Positions 1 through 9,089 of a DNA stretch of 30,000 nucleotides are shown here, piece by piece. Under the pieces are notes generated by a model. That model did no database searches, had not been told where the DNA came from, and saw nothing but the letters and a program-made list of their open reading frames with translations. Numbering within the stretch: position 1 is the stretch's first letter; each line of letters starts with the position of its first letter. The stretch is from Cristatella mucedo (taxonomy: Eukaryota > Bryozoa > Phylactolaemata > Cristatellidae): assembly GCA_009760855.2 (NCBI GenBank), contig WPIO01000015.1:6005001-6035000 (forward strand), given 5' to 3'. A program made the position numbers and the translations under genes.

Positions 1-8
1 AGTGCATT

Positions 9-31
9 ATTATTATTATTATTATTATTAT
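9..31. repeat. (ATT)n microsatellite
   Basis: A short run of ATT trinucleotides at the left edge. The next 110 bases contain words similar to the reverse complement of the LINE-A 3' untranslated region (for example a stretch around 92-125 resembling the region near 9318), so this may be the eroded tail of a LINE-A copy on the - strand that runs off the window. The similarity is weak. Confidence 0.5.
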
Positions 32-320
32 ACATATGCTCTTCAGTAAGAATGTCAATATATTTAGTAAAATGCACAATATCAATATTCATAAGCATAC
101 AAAGGACGATTTACACGGATTGAGCCCAAATTTTAGTCTTGATCTTTGAAAGCTGTTGATGTAAATTAGTGTTCCTTCCACAGACCCTGTCGCAAAAATA
201 TTCGGCACCTGCTCGGAATTACACTAACTTTGCAACTGAACAAAACTAGGAAAGGCTAATATGGCCGCATCAGGTGTTGGGCTTGGAGGGTGTCTTTTGT
301 GAGTTTTCAATCTGCAAGGC

Positions 321-363
321 GAACATCGTAACTCATCCCATCTTGGGATGAGTTACGATGTTC
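321..363. repeat. Perfect 20-bp inverted repeat, 3-nt loop
   Basis: Bases 321-340 are the exact reverse complement of 344-363, separated by TCT. The right arm overlaps the first unit of the adjacent 26-bp minisatellite (348-373), so the left arm is an inverted partial copy of the minisatellite unit. This could form a very stable hairpin or cruciform. Confidence 0.9.
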
Positions 364-477
364 CACACCTATGATGAGTTACGATGTTCCACACCTATGA
401 TGAGTTACGATGTTCCACACCTATGATGAGTTACGATGTTCCACACCTATGATGAGTTACGATGTTCCACACCTATG
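348..477. repeat. Minisatellite, five perfect 26-bp units
   Basis: Five head-to-tail identical copies at 348-373, 374-399, 400-425, 426-451 and 452-477. Each starts ATGAGTTACGATG and ends CACACCTATG. There is no divergence between copies, which points to recent expansion or active homogenisation. The array starts inside the right arm of a perfect inverted repeat. There are no spacers, so it is not a CRISPR array. Confidence 0.95.
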
Positions 478-1440
478 ACACTGATCCTTAAAAAGGAGCG
501 CTGTGGGGGCACTTTTTATGTTACAGACTCTAGCTGTGGTGCTGTGACACGAGACGTTGGAAGTAGCATGCCAAACAGAGAGCCCGAGAACGGGCTTTCT
601 ACCGGGCGCCACAGTAATTGGACTTTGTAATATTTACCACCACGGCCTAGCTGGTGCTCAAGGTCTTGACATGGAATAAATAGCTATTGTTATAGAATTG
701 CTATTGTTTATAGAAAACAATCGAATGGCAGGAACTGAGGCAAAACAAGACTGCAAGACCGGCTCCAGACAACTAGTGTTGCTTGTCTGAATGCACAATT
801 GTCATAAAAGATGGAATAACAATTACCCGTGTAGGCATGCAACGTTGACTTATAGAAGCAGCTTCTCATGGAGCTGTACAGCTTGGCCCAAGGCCAGACC
901 ACTAAACTCTGTGACCTCACCCGATAACGCGAATGCCTCTGCAAAGACTTGTAGGCAAAAACTATGTACATGCATGTGCATATCGGCATGAGTAGTAGCC
1001 TGTCAGTACTCATGAAAAGAATTCTCGCCAAGCCGTATGTAGGCATACGTTTTTGATTCTCAGTGGGAGCCCTACGGGCTATCCCAGAGGTTTTGTCCCG
1101 GATTTCCGAGTCGACTTGTGCAGACCACAACTAGCAGCAATGTCTGCAGTAAAGCACACTTTCATGATCCCGTTAGCATGCTGATCGATGCTGAGCATAA
1201 CGATATCAGATCACCATTGCTGGTGCCACCGAAAGAGCACCAGAGGAATCTTTCTGTTTACGATTGTGCTGGTCATCATTGCTGCATTCGAAAAACCCGG
1301 CACTTGCAACGCCATGCAGCATTTGCAGTGCAAAGCCGATCGCCAGCTCATGGTGTAATCAAACGCAGCAGTCATTTGCCAACACGACGATGGAACTAAT
1401 GCCGCACTGCACCTGGATGCTTGACTACTACGGCTATCGA
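478..1440. other. Unassigned, no gene recognised
   Basis: Open frames here are short, unrelated to each other and show no recognisable domain. I see no LINE or SINE similarity, no tRNA and no strong splice-site pairs. Single-copy intergenic DNA or very old repeat is the likeliest content. Confidence 0.5.
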
Positions 1441-2814
1441 TGCATTACATAATGTAATGTAATATATCTCTGTCTGTAACTCCACAAAACCACGAAGACT
1501 ATGTGAGTGTTAAGCAGGAGAGTTATGTATAGCGCACTCACACCCTAAGCTGCTTCAGGTACTCGTTCGGTAGCCAGCAGTCTTCGTCTCACGCAACAAA
1601 GGGAGAGTGAGAAGCATAGTTGAGTCAGGAGAGCGCTTAAGTTAGTAATTAACGTGGAAGTAGCATCAGAGCTGGAAAGGATGTGTCATTGTCGGCAGCA
1701 GGAGCGTAGTTGTCATTGCATAAGAATCGTGGAAGGGAAATCCACAGTGTAGGACCTGCAAAGCAAAAGCTTCTCACCAGCGGTCTTTAAGTGGAGGAAT
1801 TGAACAGCTAATTTATTGTCCATACAGGACTTGAGGGCACTAGGAAGATGAAACAGGTGCAGACACGAGGAGGCTGAAACTGGTGCAGCAGTTTAGCTAG
1901 GTATGAAGGAGCCAAGCCTTAATGGGCCTTGTGGGTCAGCATTAGAACTTTACTCTGTATTCGCTAATCAACCGGCAGCCATCCAAGGTCTGTCAGCCCA
2001 GGAGACACATGGTCAAACCTATGGGATTTGTAAACTACCCTTGCAACTACACTCATTGCCAGCTGCAGTGGCCTAGTGACTTTTTTCGATAGCCCAGCCA
2101 AAGGGGAATTTAAGTATAATATAGCCGAGACAGAACTAAGGAGCTACTTAAATTCTTTGCAAGCCACCGTGGAAGACAGTTCCTAATCTTACATAGGGAT
2201 CGAACGTGAAGGCTAGCTGTGGAAGCAGTCTTCTTAATGCAGCTTTCACAATATAGGCAGCTGTCGAAGATGACACAGAAATTCCGAGCACAAAGTGATG
2301 GTCGCACAACAGCATCATATTTTAGAAGAGCAAAGCTTTCCGGTCCAGCCACACGCTTGGGTGCCCTGTGCGTAGCAGTTCTGTTTTGTCGTCGTTTAGT
2401 TTAAGGATATTTGCAAACATCCAGTATCGAATGTCTGCAATGCAAGCATTGAGTTTATCAGTCACTGCAGCAGATTCCGACAATTTGAATTACAAATAAA
2501 GACGAGTGTCGTCAGCATAAAAGTGATAGCCTATTCCATGGGCCCGAATCACTTTTCTCCGAGGTTGAGTAGAAATAGAGAACGGTAAAGGACCAAGGAC
2601 GGACCCTTGAGGGACTCCATAGGCGATTAGTCTAGTGGGTGAGACCTGACCCCATATGACACAGATTGAACACGATCAGACAAATACGATTTGAACCATG
2701 CCAGTGCCTCATCTGCTAGACAGATCGTTGTTATCGTGATCAATAGTGTCAGATGCAGCTGATAGATCTAGCAGCCCTAGGGCAGTGTCATCGTTGCTGC
2801 ATAGACTGTCATTG
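1441..2814 (-). mobile_element. LINE-B 3' half: RT palm to 3' tail, degenerate
   Basis: Read on the - strand from 2814 down to 1441. It starts at the RT catalytic block (LLDLSAASDTIDH, near 2735-2780), then [10 protein letters not shown] near 2600-2625, the YADD catalytic box near 2510, and the thumb and C-terminal region ending near 1600. It ends in the tail that is also found at 5600-5735, and finishes in (ATTAC)n-like sequence at 1441-1469. Several stops and frameshifts break the frame. The segment at 2110-2352 aligns residue for residue with the + copy at 4855-5095 (for example KTASTAS and SSLVLSRL). It is the continuation of the - strand copy at 3119-4640, from which it is separated by a LINE-A insertion. 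It is related to the CR1/L2 group of non-LTR retrotransposons and is inactive. Confidence 0.85.
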
Positions 2815-3118
2815 ATTATTATAATAATAATACATTTGATCTAGCACCCTAAGAGAACTCAATCACTTTCTAGGTACTTTACATCTGCTGCCAAAGAAGC
2901 ACGATCGAATAGTTAGTGGTAGGATGCTGAATATACAACAAGAATAACATGATTAGGGGGTGACATGCACAGGGTCAACATGCAAGTACGATTAGTGGCA
3001 GCATGCACAGTTTCAGCATGCATAAACATATAAAGGTCGAGTCACAGAGACCCACAAAATGCTGTGATAAATAGATGCGATTTTAGCTTCTTTTTAAATG
3101 TGGTTATACGGAGGAGAG
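2815..3118 (-). mobile_element. LINE-A 3' fragment nested in LINE-B
   Basis: Reading down from 3118 this matches the last 300 bases of the LINE-A copy ending at 25455. It has the end of the coding region (the CACATTTAAAAAGAAGCTAAAA block), the 3' untranslated region with GCATGCTGCCACTAAT-like words, the GTAAAGTACCTAGAAAG tail and (ATT)n at 2815-2832. It interrupts LINE-B coding sequence: LINE-B stops at STET (about 3119-3130) and resumes at 2814, a few residues further on. The copy is strongly 5'-truncated, as is usual for LINE insertions. Confidence 0.8.
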
Positions 3119-4640
3119 AAGTTTCAGTGGAGTACTGCTACTTTAACCCTGATTGACATGGTTCTGAAAATCCATTGTTTTCAGTGTGTGCTACCACCTG
3201 CTTAGCGACAATTTTTTCAAGAATCTTCAACAAAAAAGGGAAATCGGACGATAGTTTGCAAGAACCTCTGTATCTAATCCTGGCTTTTAAGTAAAGGTAT
3301 AAAGATGGCCGATTTGACGGACTTGGGTTCAACCCCTTTTTCCAAAGAAGTATTACAAGTCTCGGTTATAGCTAGCTAAGTTTGTCTGCCAGTGAAGATC
3401 CCATAGATAATTATTCAGGGTCTTAAGGAGACGAGCTCTTTTTACTAGACCTTATTAAGGTAGCCACATCGCAAGCAGAAACCTCGGAAAATCTTTTAAG
3501 TAAGGTCACAGGTTTCGATTCAGCAAATGCTTTAGTCAGAGGGGGTTAATGGAGGCACGAATGTGCACAATGTTTTCAGTGAAGAAGGCTAAAAAATCTG
3601 TCAGCCGAGCCTTTAACATGTGGTTAGTTAGACTTCTCAGAATTGGCCAGCAAGTCGTTTACCTTCTTATAAAAGTATTTTAGGTCTGACTGGCAGGACT
3701 TCTGTTTTCGAGGGGAAAAATAAGCTCTGGCTTGTCAATTTTCCTGGTGTAGACTCGAAGGAAGTCCTTGAAATTGACAAGATCTTCATCAGAGGCAGGC
3801 TTCTTAAAACAGCATTCAAGCCTGCGCAAAAATGTTCTATCTTTTGAAGTTTTTTCCGAAAATTAAAAAGTAGTCTCCGCAACTCTGCATACGGACAGAG
3901 TGTACAGGAGCATGCTCGTCAAGAGCACTCCTAAGTGTCATGCTCACTGCATCAGTGAGGGTATCAAGGCTGTCGGTCGAGTCAGGATGCAGATCAAGAA
4001 GACCTGCCTCACATTCAGATTTCAAAAAATTGTCTAGGTCAATGCTTAAGTTATGTCTCTGGACAAACTCGACATTACTCTGCATGCATAACGGAGCAAG
4101 AACAGTAAACAAGACTGAGCAATGATCCTTGAGAGTCAGCGGGCACATAAAAAAGGTCAGTGGAGCAGACATCCTTAGTGATAACGAGATCCAGGAAATG
4201 GCCACCGATGTGAGTTGTATGATTAACGTGTTGGAACAAGCCAAAGTTCTCCAGGCAGTCGAGAAATGAGTGAACCTGGCTGTTGCTACAGTTGTCAATG
4301 TGAATGTTAAGAGTCCTCTGCAATTAGTAACAGCCTGTCATACACAAGTATTTTAGTGAGTAACTCCTGAGAACTCTTCTATCATCAAGTTTAGACAGCT
4401 AGAAGAGGTCGTTATTACACAACAGTGAGAGGCACTGCATTGGATGAGGACCTGATTGCAACTGATTCAAACGAAGGCCCGTGAGAAAAACCGCATGCCT
4501 TGTAGCCAAACGATTCTCGCACATCAATAGCAACCCTACTTCCAACCTGTCAGATCGCATGGACTGAATGAAAACCCGGGTGGGGTGGTCTCAAAAATAC
4601 TACTACCAGAACAGGGCGTCATCCATGGTTCAGTCAGCGG
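3119..4640 (-). mobile_element. LINE-B 5' half: endonuclease and RT N-terminus
   Basis: Read down from about 4640. The segment 4640-4440 resembles the middle of an apurinic-type endonuclease domain (short words such as GFSHGPSFESVAI). Then 4323-4180 reads FLDCLENFGL..HTTHIGGH.LDLVIT, the typical C-terminal end of LINE endonucleases. A linker follows (3900-3670, with DFLRVYTR). At 3340-3138 comes the RT N-terminus, with SSDFPFLLKILEKIVAKQ and ENNGFSEP.QSG. Stops and frameshifts are frequent. It continues at 2814 after a nested LINE-A. Its 5' end lies head-to-head with the + strand LINE-B copy that begins near 4676. It is a dead copy; the family call rests on domain order and similarity to the other copies in this window. 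Confidence 0.8.
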
Positions 4641-4675
4641 AAATGCATCGCAAGGCACCTGCCGTTGAGGAACAG

Positions 4676-5735
4676 GTGACTTCTATGCTGACGATACTCA
4701 GTTGTATTTGTCATTTAAACCGTCGGAATCTGCTGCAGCAACTGAGAAACTGAATGCTTGCCTTACCGATATTCGATCCTGGATGTCGGAAAACTTCCTG
4801 AAATTAAATGACGATAAAACCGAACTGCTTCTCATAGGACACCCTAAGCGTGTAGCTGGATTAAAAGGCTTTGCTGTTCTAATTGGTGATGCTATTGTGC
4901 GACCTTCACCACGTGCTCGTAATCTAGGTGTCGTGTTCGACAGCTGCCTCAATTTCGAAAGCTTCCTTCAGAAGACTGCCTCTACAGCTAGCCATCACAT
5001 CCGATCCCTATCCAAGATTAGAAGCTGTCTCCCACAGTGGCTTGTAAAAAATTTACCTAGCTCTTTAGTTCTGTCTCGGCTTGATTATTGTAATTCCCTT
5101 TTGGCTGGGCTGCCAAAGAAAGCTATTATGCCACTACAGCGGACTATGAATATGGCTGCAAGGCTGGTCTTCAAGTCCCAGCGGTTTGAAGACGTGTCTC
5201 CTTTACTGAAAGAGCTAGGATGGTTGCCGGTTGAGCAAAGGATACAGAGCAAAGTTCTTACGCTGACCCACAAGGCCCGCCACGGCTTGGCTCCTTCATA
5301 CCTAGCTGAACTGCTACATCAGTTTCAGCCTGTTCGCGCCCTCAGGTCCTGTGTGGACAATAAATTAGCTGTCCCATTCCTCCGCTTAAAGACAGTTGGC
5401 GACAGAAGCTTTAGCTCTGCAGGTCCTAGACTGTGCAACTCGCTTCCACAATTCTTGCGCAACGACATCTACTCTCCAACTGCCGACTATGGCACATCTT
5501 TTTCAGCGGTCCTGAACTGCTACTTCTATGCTACTCACTACCTCAACTGCTCTCCTAACTCTGCTATGCTTCCCACTTTCTCTTTGTTGCGTGAGACGAA
5601 GTCTGTTGGCTACCGAATGTGTACCGAAAGCCGCTTAGGCTGTGAGTGCGCTATACAAAACTCTCCTGCGTAACGCCCACATGGTCTTTATGACTTTGTG
5701 GAGTTACTGATGGAGATACATTACATTACATGTAG
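4676..5735 (+). mobile_element. LINE-B 3' half: open RT frame plus 3' tail
   Basis: An open frame runs from the RT catalytic box to a stop at 5671-5673, about 330 residues. YADD is at 4684-4695, followed by KLNDDKTELLLIG, the RNLGVVFDSCLNF block, SLVLSRLDYCNSLLAGLP, LGWLPVEQRI and LAPSYLAELL, the standard C-terminal order of CR1/L2-like RTs. A stop at 4666-4668 lies just upstream of YADD. The fingers domain and endonuclease are absent, so this is a 5'-truncated insertion and not a working enzyme. The last 60 codons read into the 3' tail (GTCTGTTGGCTACCGAATG) shared with 18375, 28626 and, inverted, 1580. The element ends in ATTACATTACAT at about 5720-5735. The open frame suggests it is younger than its head-to-head neighbour. 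Confidence 0.88.
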
Positions 5736-5829
5736 TAATTGTCTGCATGCAAACGAGTGCTCGCTCCGGCTTTGCTTCGACGGGACCAGGCAACTAAAGA
5801 GTGGGCTTAACAATTCGAATCTTCCCTGG

Positions 5830-6150
5830 CCAGTGCATCAACTACTTTCTGTTTCGGCATCAATCTCAAATCCTTTGCAGACCGCATCTTTAGCTCGTAA
5901 TGCTCCCAAAATGCTATGCTCCCTAAGCTCGGCACTTACTCTCGACTGATATATGATTCCCTTTGACTTGGCGACATTTACAAAGAAGCTAAAAATGCAC
6001 CTGCTTCTCACAGCATTTGCTGGGTCTCCGTGTGAAGTGTCCCTTGTGTGCTCATGCTTGATTATGCCGTACATCTTATTACTAACCATATAGACAGGCT
6101 TCCTTCACAGGATATGTAAAGCGCCTAGAGAGAGGTTGAGTTTTCAGTAG
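5830..6150 (+). mobile_element. LINE-A 3' fragment
   Basis: Matches the LINE-A copy from about 25060 onward: AATCCTTTGCAGACCGCATCTTTAGCTCGTAATGCTCCC corresponds in order to the block at 25072-25112. It is followed by the GACTTGGCGACATTTACAAAG block, the 3' untranslated region and a GTAAAGCGCCTAGAGAG tail near 6115-6140. The tail is followed by divergent sequence rather than clear (ATT)n. It sits directly after the LINE-B tail at 5735. Confidence 0.7.
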
Positions 6151-6227
6151 TAGCTGCATAAGTATCTATTGTAACTATTAACTTACAATCAATCTATCCT
6201 CCTACCTGCCCAGCTCTTCTCCTTGTC

Positions 6228-6432
6228 ATCCTCTTTGTCATCTCTCTCTCATTACTTACTCTCTTGCTCCCTCCCTCTGTCTTTCTCTGTCTTTCTCGCT
6301 CGGTCTCTTCTCTATTGCTCTCTCTTTCTCTCTCACCCGATTGCTCGTTCTCCCTATTGCTCTCTCTCTCCCTCTCTCTCTCTCACCCGATTGCACGTTC
6401 TCCCTATTTCTCTCTCTCTCTCTCTCTCGATA
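6228..6432. repeat. CT-rich low-complexity tract
   Basis: Imperfect TCTC repeats broken by a unit resembling CACCCGATTGCTCGTTCTCC that occurs at least twice (about 6336-6355 and 6384-6403). Several overlapping frames through it give Ser/Leu-rich or Arg/Glu-rich peptides. These are products of the repeat, not genes. Confidence 0.85.
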
Positions 6433-6699
6433 TATTTTTTCCGGCCCTCTGCCACCTACCAGCAACTCACAGCCCCTATCGCTAAGCTGCTTTGTAGGGT
6501 TTGGTTGCTCTTGCTATACGCTGCATGGTGTGGCTATAGTAGGGATCACGACAGAGGTTTGAGTGAAAGCAGCGACAAGATGCGAGCTGTAAAGGGCCGG
6601 AATAGAGATTTTATTCTTGTATGGCACTATAAAAAATATGTCTTATGATTACAATTGTTATTATTATTCTTTTTGATGATCGTCAAGACCTGAAGAAAT

Positions 6700-7825
6700 T
6701 ATCTTCATGGCCTTGACAGAATGACTGGTTTCCTGGTGGGAGAATCCTGCTTTTGCAGTGGGCTCAACTCGTTTGGAAGTTGGACAAAATCATTCGGATG
6801 GTGGTGGCATGTAGGCCACGGTGTGGCAGCTTGCTCTGATGGTTGCGACAAGACTTTCTTTTGCTCGCCTACGTATGCGCACATGCCTTGCACTGTTGCA
6901 GGCAGTCGTTCCAACTCTTTGCTAGTGCTGCTCCCAAAAACCTCTGATTGCACTTCTTTATCCACAGCAGAACGAGCCCTAGGCATGGCCCTTGATCGCA
7001 GTGCGCGATCGCGTTTGGCTCTCCACTCGTCCCATTACTATGCTGCTTGGAGGCGCTTCGGCAGTGGCACACTAGCTGAATACGAATAAGTGCTCTTTTG
7101 ACTTGCAAAGCCTTGAGCCACAAATCATCTGAACAGATGCATGTAGGGATGTGCAAATCACTTGACAGCAGGTGTGAGGCTGCTTCAACCTCTCCCGTCC
7201 CCCCTGTGCCACCCCCGGCCTCCCGGGGAGAAGTGATTGTTGGCACCATTATAGGTACAATTAGGTCGATCGCTTGGGCAAGGTGTCCCCAGCAAAAAGA
7301 CTGGCCGTGCAGCATTCGCCGAGTTGCTCGGTAATGCAACGCTCTGAACCTACAGGCGCACCCAATGTCTTTGTCCGACAGTGAATAGCTGCACATTGTA
7401 CTGTTTGAAGCTCGGCAGTCACGAGTTGTCTCGAGCTCAGGTGGCTATCGCTAGTGAGGTGGCTTTGCCGGCCGGAGGCCAGAGCATTGTCGTGCCGATG
7501 CTGGAGCTATTGTTTCCCCAATCGCCCGACTGGCCACTCGGTGGACAATGAATCAACAGTGGATGATGCCCAGGCTCTTTGCAGGGGAACAATCTGCAGG
7601 CAGCATGGCAGAAGAGAGCGTGGCAGCCTGCACGGGACCAAAGGGGGAGGGGTGCCAGCCGTGGAGCTGCAGGAACCGAACGTTTCACTTTCAGGAGGAT
7701 TCGGTGGTGGTGTCTGAATGTGCTCTTGCTGCAACGTTGCACAGACATCTGAGTACATATGTGCACTCTCTCAGCCAATTGGATCGAGCATCAGCCTGAG
7801 CTATTGCCTGGCTCAGTCTGATGGT
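6700..7825. other. Non-repetitive region, possible unrecognised exons
   Basis: About 1.1 kb with no LINE or SINE similarity and somewhat higher GC than its surroundings. Frames with protein-like composition exist on both strands: - strand 6986-6705 (93 codons, starting MPRARSAVDKEVQSEVFG), - strand 7396-6869 (175 codons) and + strand 7548-7799 (83 codons, containing TFHFQEDSVVVSEC). I recognise no domain in any of them and cannot choose between them. They could be exons of an unplaced gene, an old transposon, or chance. Confidence 0.3.
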
Positions 7826-7829
<4 letters not shown>

Positions 7830-7856
<27 letters not shown>

Positions 7857-7925
7857 GATAATACATTTGATATAGCACCCTCAGATAGCCCAATTTGCTT
7901 CTAGTTCTAGGCACTTTACATTCTG
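7830..7925 (-). mobile_element. LINE-A tail-only fragment
   Basis: Starts with (AAT)n at 7831-7862, followed by the reverse complement of the LINE-A tail (GATATAGCACCCTCAGA and CTAGGCACTTTACAT). Only the last 60-90 bases of the element are present, an extreme 5' truncation. It could equally be the tail of a SINE that uses the same 3' end. Confidence 0.75.
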
Positions 7926-7929
7926 GCAC

Positions 7930-8595
7930 TATTCGCCCGTTTGCTTGCATTGCCTACTGTTCTAGGTCGGAGAGCCTAACACAAGTTCCAGCAGCAGAGC
8001 AGCCAAGCTCGAGCTCGACCAGCGACAGACAGCTGAGGGATCATCGGCGGCTCACGTGCAGCTGCATCATAATTGTATGGGCACAGTCTTCAAAGCTTAA
8101 TTTTGACCAAGAGAAGGAGCGACGCCGACAATCGTTATGTACACGATGAAAGCAGCCACTTGCATGTTAACTGCCAAAGCTGGATGGACTGACTATTGCT
8201 ACAAAAATGCTGGAATGTCGTCCACAAATCTGAAACAATTCCACATACAAGGCTGTCATTTCCGGCCTCATCCACGACAGTATTCGCAGCTCTCGCGAAT
8301 CATCCCGGTGCTTGATCATAGTAGCTGATCGGCAAAGAGAAATTCCTTTCGTCAGCTCTGGAGATTATTGCCACCATTCGACTTGTGCTGACTGAGAATG
8401 CCAATAGACAGATTGTCAAAGGTCTGTGCGATTTAGGTACGCGACACTACATCAATGCACCACAGGCCTCCACACTAATAAAAATCACAGATCTACAGGA
8501 AAATTTCCATTCAGAGCATTAGGGGGACTGCTAGCCCAGTGGCAGCATGCTCCCATTTCTCAACCCAGATGGTTGGTTTGAGTCACAGCAGCAGC
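7930..8595. other. Unassigned
   Basis: No recognisable gene, RNA or repeat. Frames are under 90 codons, with no familiar motif. Confidence 0.4.
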
Positions 8596-8599
8596 AAAT

Positions 8600-8728
8600 T
8601 CAGTAGCCCCCCTCGCATCTTAGCCCATGGATAAGGCACCACCACTTCCCAACCCAGCTCACGTGTTCGAGCCCAAGTGGATTGGTAGCAGCTACGGCTA
8701 TTCTGCTGTCATGTAAACTAGGCTGTTG
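8600..8728 (+). mobile_element. SINE-2, diverged copy
   Basis: Contains a B-box-like GTTCGAGCCC at about 8662-8671 (internal RNA polymerase III promoter). It then has a tail (TAGCAGCTACGGCTATTCTG...GCATGT-like...AGGCTGTTGAATTAGCT) that follows the SINE-2 tail at 17112-17180 word by word with substitutions. It is the oldest-looking of the four SINE-2 copies in the window. Confidence 0.5.
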
Positions 8729-8869
8729 AATTAGCTGACCTGTAGCTTTTTTAACTTTTCTTGAAGGTAGCTGTCACCATTAATTGTACAGACAGTAGGG
8801 ACCATGTCCGGCTGCCTGGTAATTTTGGCGTTTTGTAGCCATTCTTGCTTGTATGGGAAGGAAACTAGA

Positions 8870-9089
8870 GATGCTGAAGAAACGCAGAGCAAGTGAGAAA
8901 GAGAAAGATACTGGGGGACAGACAGATGCAGAAAGGGACTAGGAGAGAAGAGCAGAGCACAGAGAATGGACTTGACCGGAGTAGAGCAGGTGCAGAGAGC
9001 ACAGAGGAGAGCAGACGAAAGTGGAAGTGAACAGAGGCAAGTAAGGAGAATAAGAGTACATACTTGAGCAGAGCGGCGGTGCAGAGAGA
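8870..9089. repeat. Purine-rich tract
   Basis: Strongly purine-biased on the + strand (AGAG, GCAGAG and GAGAG motifs) with no perfect repeat unit. The long - strand frame at 9279-8731 covers it and is an artefact of the composition. It directly adjoins the (AAT)n tail of the next LINE-A copy. Confidence 0.6.

Noticed and set aside
348-477. Direct repeats as a CRISPR array
   Set aside because: The 26-bp units are contiguous with no spacers, and the genome is eukaryotic. It is a minisatellite.
708-1130. 140-codon - strand frame
   Set aside because: No motif, no splice context, and irregular composition; indistinguishable from chance.
4702-5673. Complete host gene or active reverse transcriptase
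   Set aside because: The frame begins at the YADD box after an upstream stop and lacks fingers and endonuclease domains, and its end reads into the repeat tail.
1441-5735. Twin-priming inversion of a single LINE-B insertion
   Set aside because: Both the inverted and the direct parts carry their own 3' tail with ATTAC repeats, so they are two separate insertions placed head-to-head.
6223-6648. Ser/Leu-rich open frames over the CT-rich tract
   Set aside because: They are translations of TCTC repeats, occurring in several frames and on both strands at once, with no conserved domain.
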